Below, piece by piece: positions 58,563 to 64,000 of a stretch of 64,000 nt of DNA. The position numbers and the translations under genes were made by a program. The notes beneath the pieces are model-generated. The model did no database searches. It was not told the origin of the DNA and saw only the letters and a program-made list of their open reading frames with translations. The DNA lies in assembly GCA_018105865.1 (NCBI GenBank), contig CM030833.1, positions 12,780,381-12,844,380 of the forward strand, read 5' to 3'. Origin of the DNA: Metaphire vulgaris (Eukaryota > Annelida > Clitellata > Crassiclitellata > Megascolecidae). Positions within the stretch are counted from its first letter, which is position 1. Each line of letters starts with the position of its first letter.

Positions 58563-59901
58563 ACAGCGAGCTTGAGTTAAGAATAAAAACATAGACAGGT
58601 TTGATAATTATATTAGAATTAGAGCATCAAATTGGTTGTTTCCGTTGAGACCGATTTTTAAACGAGGCCCCTAGCGTATAATTTCTTGACGAGACAGGAT
58701 TTCGCTGTCAAAAGATCACACTCGGCTTCAAAACGCCGTCACGGTTATCTGCGATTAATGACACTTAATGTAAGCAGTGGACTATTTATGACACAGAATC
58801 ATTTTCACACAGCCACCGGTCTACGCCAATTAATCGTAATTATCTTCATCAAAGTAATGTATTTATTGCTTACACATCCGTTTTGAAAAACCTTGGAGTG
58901 ATCGTTATCAATCAGTCATTCCAGCCATCAGCATCATTACCACCACCACCAACATCACCACTCTCGCCTGCACAACGTCCGCCATTCTTACACGGCTGTT
59001 GCCTGACATGGAGTCATTACTAAAAGCAATATCGCGAGACCACCCAGATGTCTGCCAGCCGCAGGTTCGCGTAGTTTCGCATTAATTACGCGCATCGAGC
59101 GCGTGTTACACAGTTTTCGGGCGGTTCGACAGAATTTTCAGACTATCAGGCCGTCTCCATTCTGGGGCTGGTAAGTCGACCTAAGAATAGACCTCTTGAC
59201 CTATTTACCATCCGCAAGCCCGTGACTATACGTACGGTTGGGGCAAAGGGCACAGGTTCCTGAAACCTGGATGATAATATAATAGATGGACTGTCAAAAA
59301 ACACTATGGTTCTTTCTGCCACGGTAGATTCCAGCAACGCTCTGCTAACTCGACAAAGTTCTCTGTTCGACATTCATTCATCCATTCATTCATTCGTTTG
59401 TTCATTCATTCACGACTGACCTCTGACCTTCACTGAGACACCTCGTGCTTTCTGCCCCTTAGCCTGTCCTCTATCGACCGACGACCGTATAATTACGGGT
59501 CTCGTTTCTCATGCAGAGACGCCAGAGTTTTGAATGGACGGTGACTGCCCCGGTGCAGAAGCCATTGAAAAAGCCCCCCCCCCGTCTGTCGGTCGTTCAT
59601 CTTCTCCTCGCAACTGAAGAGCCAAACAGCGCCTGGCTAGCTCGCTCGCTCGCACTGGGTGCAGTAGACATAGGTCGCTAATTGCAGGACGTAATTAGTT
59701 ATTTCTAAACAGCTGCGCTACCGCGTTCCAGCTTAAAAGACTGGCCAAGCCTTGCTTAATCTAACGGTAAATATTACTCCTCCAGTTGCGATTTATACCT
59801 TGCGCAGCTCATTCAGTGTTTACTCGTCAAACTGCTGCCCCGCGACCCTCACCCTCGTGTGCTCCGAGTCATGAACGTGTCACACCAAACGCATCGTGGT
59901 A
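58563..59901. other. Intergenic, no gene recognised
   Basis: Contains a (TTCATTCA)n-like run near 59370-59412 and a C9 run near 59575, with several CpG-rich patches. No coding frame can be supported. Confidence 0.35.
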
Positions 59902-60062
59902 CAGTGAAACCCGCTTAATTGCATAGGTGCCGTGCAAGCCTTGCTTATGCAATTAACTGGGCTATGCAAATGATACACAAAACACTGGTTCGGGTTTTTA
60001 TGTTGTTATGCGATTATGTGGGTTATGCAATTAAGCGGTATGCGATTAAGTGGGATCCACTG
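59902..60062. mobile_element. pogo/Tigger-like MITE
   Basis: Ends CAGTGAAACCCGCTTAATTG / GATTAAGTGGGATCCACTG with TA on both sides (59900-59901 and 60063-60064). 161 bp, non-coding. GCAATTAA/TTATGCAA words recur inside. Confidence 0.75.
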
Positions 60063-60253
60063 TAGTACACCTAGCGTCCTATAGCGTCGTTGTTCAGTGT
60101 GAGATCAGAAATAGACTACTCCGTCCGCAGTACGACATTAAACTCTCCGTCTTACCGGCAACGTCATACCTCTCCATTTCGCTGACTTTGTCAGTATTGC
60201 GTGCACGTCTCTTGCATGAAGAGTTCTCACATTCAAAAGTATTAATATGAAGT

Positions 60254-60516
60254 CAGTATCGTGCGGGGGGACGGTGGGGTGGTGGCCCCGGGTTTCCACC
60301 AGATGGGGACATCTAAATCGACTGGGCGACCATTCTTGCTCGTCAACACTTTTTTACATGAAAACCATTAAAACTATCAATTTGGCCCCGGGCATTCACA
60401 TCAGATAAGGGCATCCAAATTGTCTCGGTGACCTTTTTCCCCCTAACACCGAGGCGGCGAGGTCACCCAAATTTACTTTGGACCCAGGCATTCCAACTTT
60501 TTTTGGCACGCCACTG
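60254..60516. mobile_element. hAT-type MITE, decayed
   Basis: Ends CAGTATCGTGCG / TTGGCACGCCACTG; flanks TATGAAGT/TTTGAAAT. Contains GGCATTC/GGGACATC words and a module-like GGCGACCATTCTTGCTCGTC (60324-60345). A related half-copy starts near 53660. Confidence 0.55.
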
Positions 60517-60625
60517 TTTGAAATGAAAAACATTGACTATTACGAGAGCGCTGGGTTTGCAAACTCGCTATACTGATCCTTTTTCTGTCTCTTGAATAGT
60601 AAGAGAGGTCACTATAATTTCGCCT

Positions 60626-60707
60626 TCCTTCTTCTTCTTCTTCTTCTTCTTCTTCTTCTTCTTCTTCTTCTTCTTCTTCTTCTTCTTCTTCTTCTTCTTC
60701 TTCTTCT
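60626..60707. repeat. (CTT)n microsatellite
   Basis: About 27 CTT units. Confidence 0.95.
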
Positions 60708-60984
60708 CAAAACTCAGCAACTGCCTCTTTTATTATAATTTTTCGAATGTCTTAATTAAAGTTATTGTTTTTCAGGTATGTGACGATTTGTGACGAATTC
60801 GGGTCTAGCAGAAAACTGATGCTCTAGAAGTCTAAAATGCCTGTTTCTCGAACGAACAAAAGCAAACAAAAGAAAACAGCACGAACTTTAAAAAAGAAAC
60901 TACCCAATCGAAAATTTAAATTTTTTTCTCAAAACCGTTTCTCAGGATTCCCCTAAGACGGAGGGGATTGAACACAGCTGTTGT

Positions 60985-60989
<5 letters not shown>

Positions 60990-61028
<39 letters not shown>
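60990..61028. repeat. (CT)n microsatellite
   Basis: About 19 CT units, then a pyrimidine-rich strand to 61210. Confidence 0.95.
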
Positions 61029-61034
<6 letters not shown>

Positions 61035-61244
61035 GCTATTTAGCTCCGAGATTTTTAAAAGAAAATTTATCACAGTACAAAATTCTCCCCTTCCTTCCCA
61101 CCCTTCTCCTCTTCTCCCATTCCTCTCATTTCCTCTCTCCCTCCCCACCTTTCCTTCCTCTGTCCTCACTCACTCACTCTCTCCCAGCCCAACCCTCCGT
61201 ATCTTCTCTGTCCCTTCTTATTAGCGGGGGTACAGAAGTATGAC

Positions 61245-61404
61245 CAGAGGCGTAGCGTGGGTGTCCGGCGCCCTTAACTCTTGGCGAGCAAAAAAAGGTC
61301 GTCGCAATTGCTTCTTATTTATTGTTTATCCAAAAACCGATTTTGGAGCCCCTCACCTCGGCGCCCGGGGGCATATGCCCCCTGCCCCCTCGCTGCACCT
61401 CTGT
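61245..61404. mobile_element. Probable hAT-type MITE
   Basis: It starts CAGAGGCGTAGCGTGG and ends CGCTGCACCTCTG. On the minus strand the shared module is present (61279-61305). No matching target duplication, so the borders are tentative. Confidence 0.5.
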
Positions 61405-61566
61405 GCGACGTGCCATTTTCCCGTGCTCTACACGGTCCTAACAAAACTACCTGATACAGAGATTGCAATGAAGTCACTCAAAATGTTCCATGCCCATCTG
61501 AACCCCTACTGTAACCTTGACCTATGATCCATGTGACCCACGACCGATGAGTCACAGGAAATTTAG

Positions 61567-62095
61567 ATCAGAGATGTCCATAGATCCAATTTTTAGAACC
61601 AAATCCAATCCAACCCATCAAATTTCCAACCTATAACCCATGCCGATAATAGGTTTACTTGACCCAACCCAACCCAATCCAGCCCATCATTAACATGGAA
61701 AGTCTGACCCAACCCAATCCAACTCAACCCAACCCAATCCATCATTACCCATGAGCTATGGGTTAACCCAAACCATGGACTTATCTGAATTGGATACCTA
61801 TTATACCTTTTAAAAGTCGTTAAGCCATGTCAAAACTAATGTTCAATATCCATTGAACATGAAAGCACATAACTACCTATTGTAAGCGATACTATAAAAA
61901 GTAACGTCATTACCATGGAGTAGATGCAAAATTTCACTGAATTTATTTGTCAATGAAATTTCATTTGCCGCATGACTGCGCACGAATTCTTAAAAAGTCG
62001 ATGGTTTACGGGTCAAGATCCAGTGACCCATAACCCATGTAACACACCAAGTATTGAAAACCATTAACCCATGACCCAGTGGCACCTCTTGACTG
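61567..62095. mobile_element. Probable hAT-type element, CCAACCCAA subterminal repeats
   Basis: The left end CAGAGATGTCCATAGATCC is followed by dense CCAACCCAATCC words, with ACCCATGACCCA words at the right end. Related to 10075-11004. Borders approximate. Confidence 0.45.
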
Positions 62096-62194
62096 ATAGA
62101 CTAGCTAACCAACAGCCCCAATAATGATTATAATTCAATACTTCCCATTTTCAGTCTATAGTAAAAAGTTAAGTCCTACCCGAGCTCTCAAGGC

Positions 62195-62375
62195 CAGTGG
62201 CGTATTTAGAATTTTGGTAAGGGGGGCAGACACTTTCGACCTGACAAGTTACAACTTTGGAAAAAAGTTGACGACCTTTTTTGCTTGTCAGGATCTGAGG
62301 ACAACAGGCTAGGCCAAGACCACAAGACCAATGGGGGGGCATGGCCCAAATGATCCAATGGTAAATACGCCACTG
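62195..62375. mobile_element. hAT-type MITE with perfect TSD
   Basis: A 181-bp element with ends CAGTGGCGTATTTAG / GTAAATACGCCACTG and a perfect duplication CTCAAGGC (62187-62194 and 62376-62383). It carries the module at 62268-62291. Confidence 0.88.
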
Positions 62376-62499
62376 CTCAAGGCTAACCTCAAGGCTCCTA
62401 GGACGGCGCTGATCTTCGGATCTAGGCCCTCTGCCAGGCGACTGGTGTAGATTACATGATACAGGGCCAGTGCTCTCATGCAACGCGCCTGTTTACTCC

Positions 62500-62725
62500 G
62501 CGGATTAATACGCAGATCATACTTTTAGGGATCATTTCTATAGTATGTATCGCCAGGACGTCAGGTAAAACTGATTACTGGACAGCACACCAGAATGATA
62601 ATACAGTCGCCATCGCCATCTGGCGAATTAAGGCTGAGTCGACCTAGGGCTGCTGCGAGTCTCGAACCCGCGACCATCGTCCAACGTTGTTGCCAACTAG
62701 CCACTCTGCTATCTTCTTTTTCCAG
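62500..62725 (-). mobile_element. tRNA-derived SINE
   Basis: Read on the minus strand, 62715 downward has TAGCAGAGTGGCTAGTTGG (a good polymerase III A box) and, about 40 bases on, GGTCGCGGGTTCGAGACT (B box), as in a tRNA head. The body continues GTCGACTCAGCC. The head does not fold as a complete tRNA with a clear anticodon arm, so a SINE is preferred over a tRNA gene. The 3' border is uncertain. Confidence 0.6.
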
Positions 62726-64000
62726 ACTACGTGGCATCAAATCCTCCAAGTAATACAATGCTTTCATCCGTTTTGCGCGAATCTCACGACCAGTCTAGGT
62801 CCGAATAAGGGTCCTATACCCTTCTGTTCCCCTCGTGGCTACATGTACTCTAATGACTCTTATTTTGCTGATACTTATTAGACACATGTTCGCGCAGCTT
62901 CTAGAAGTGAAGTAGAGGGATATAAAGAGTGTGGGGGAGTATAGTTCCAATCTTTGCACCTGCAACGAATGCAATTAATGCCTTGAAAATTTGGTGTCTC
63001 TTATGCGCCCAAGGCTTTCTCAAATCACGCCGTAGAGCGACACAAAGTTCGCAAATTGTACCGGAGAGCTGGGTAGAACGAGGATGGATATCATGATAGA
63101 AAATCTAGCAGACAAGTTAAAGTAGGTAGACAATGACATGGTAAAAATCCCAGATCAGCTGCCTTAACACTTCTGTACCATTCTGAGGATGCCATTTTGA
63201 GTGGCGGGGCTCTAAGAACATTACGTATTACATCGGACCCACGAGTGCGCATTGCGTAATCAATGTAACAACCAGGTCCGTCTTTATGTGTTGGAAATAT
63301 GGCACTGTGCCGGGGACCCCGCGCATCTAAGGGACCCCCTGCGCTCCATCCGTTTTATGTTTTAAGACATTATTTAGAAGTTATTTTTTATTACGTTACT
63401 AGGTGTTTACCCGTCAAAAATGACGGGGGAGATTGGCTGTTTTACCACCCGATTTTGCGCAAATGCAATAGGATTTTGCGCAATTAATTTCCTTAACTCG
63501 CCGCCTTTTCCTTCAACCGAGTTAACGCCCATTCGCGTGAATTTTCTGAAACTTGACAGTCAAGGTAAGTAGTGCACTGATTTGGCAGTGTCGAACGACA
63601 TGCAGTGCTTGATTCTCTTGTTTGCTGTGCGGCTTTTTCACGCCGAGCAACAGCCTGCTCCTCATTCTCACTTGATTGTCGGAAAGCTCGTGAACGCTGG
63701 ACTTTTTTGTTTTGCACGGACGGTTAGAAAGAGGAATAAAAAAGCTAAACAATGGTGCAAACCTCATCTTCTGAGCTCTTATATAGACTGAGATATAGCA
63801 AATTCAAAAAATTTGGAAACTTTCTCAGAATTCAAAACTTTGGCGAAATTCACCGATAATAATTATGTTCAAACATTGGGGTCATCGGGTTAGAATTGAT
63901 AGATCTTTGCCAAATGTCAACCGATTTTCACAATTTTTGGTTTACTTTGTTCCTCTGACATCCCTTAACAACTTTGCCGCTGACCAAAGTGGGGTTACCG
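62726..64000. other. Intergenic, no gene recognised
   Basis: Nothing codes convincingly. At 63411-63426 CCCGTCAAAAATGACGGG is a short palindrome whose core also occurs at 40558-40573 beside the inverted duplication. 63490-63760 is open on both strands but matches no family. Confidence 0.35.

Noticed and set aside
62641..62715. Possible tRNA gene (minus strand)
   Set aside because: A and B boxes are present, but no clean cloverleaf or acceptor stem; a SINE head fits better.

Overview
The window is animal nuclear DNA. Every gene recognised is an animal-type gene on the + strand; three are split by GT-AG introns and two are single-exon. The rest is intergenic DNA full of microsatellites, decayed LINEs and small DNA transposons, mostly hAT-type with 8-bp target duplications. 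I cannot name the species. The repeat style and a Notch-pathway NRARP gene suggest a marine invertebrate, deuterostome or lophotrochozoan, but this is inference.

Layout. (1) 560-5251: last five visible exons of a neuron navigator (NAV) gene encoding its C-terminal ATPase domain; the gene starts outside the window. (2) 5252-13571: repeats, including a 174-bp-armed foldback around a LINE scrap (9453-10067) and a three-level nested insertion (11220-12000). (3) 13572-14758: single-exon class A GPCR, intact except for one frameshift just before TM7. (4) 14759-24220: intergenic, at least eight hAT-type miniature elements. (5) 24221-35274: complete 12-exon malic enzyme, 564 residues, with NADP-type cofactor residues. 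Its introns hold a degraded ~177-bp tandem array, a Tc1-like MITE, an internally deleted mariner (DD37D spacing) and a 5'-truncated LINE with a 12-bp target duplication. (6) 38398-39425: two-exon homologue of bacterial diaminopimelate epimerase (DapF) with both catalytic cysteines. (7) 39870-48252: GC-rich tandem repeat, a nearly identical ~150-bp inverted duplication, a hAT with a transposase remnant, then a CpG-rich upstream region. (8) 48253-48666: NRARP, a Notch feedback regulator. (9) 48667-64000: no recognised gene; nested hAT elements (one SPIN-like), a CR1-type LINE, a pogo-like MITE and a tRNA-derived SINE.

The genes do not look functionally linked: cytoskeleton/axon guidance (NAV), signalling (GPCR), NADPH and pyruvate supply (malic enzyme), an amino-acid epimerase, and Notch feedback (NRARP). 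The least expected pattern is a short internal module (TGAYGACC, a T run, GCTYGTCAG) found in many miniature elements whose terminal inverted repeats differ. I know of no description of it. The DapF homologue is the most notable gene.
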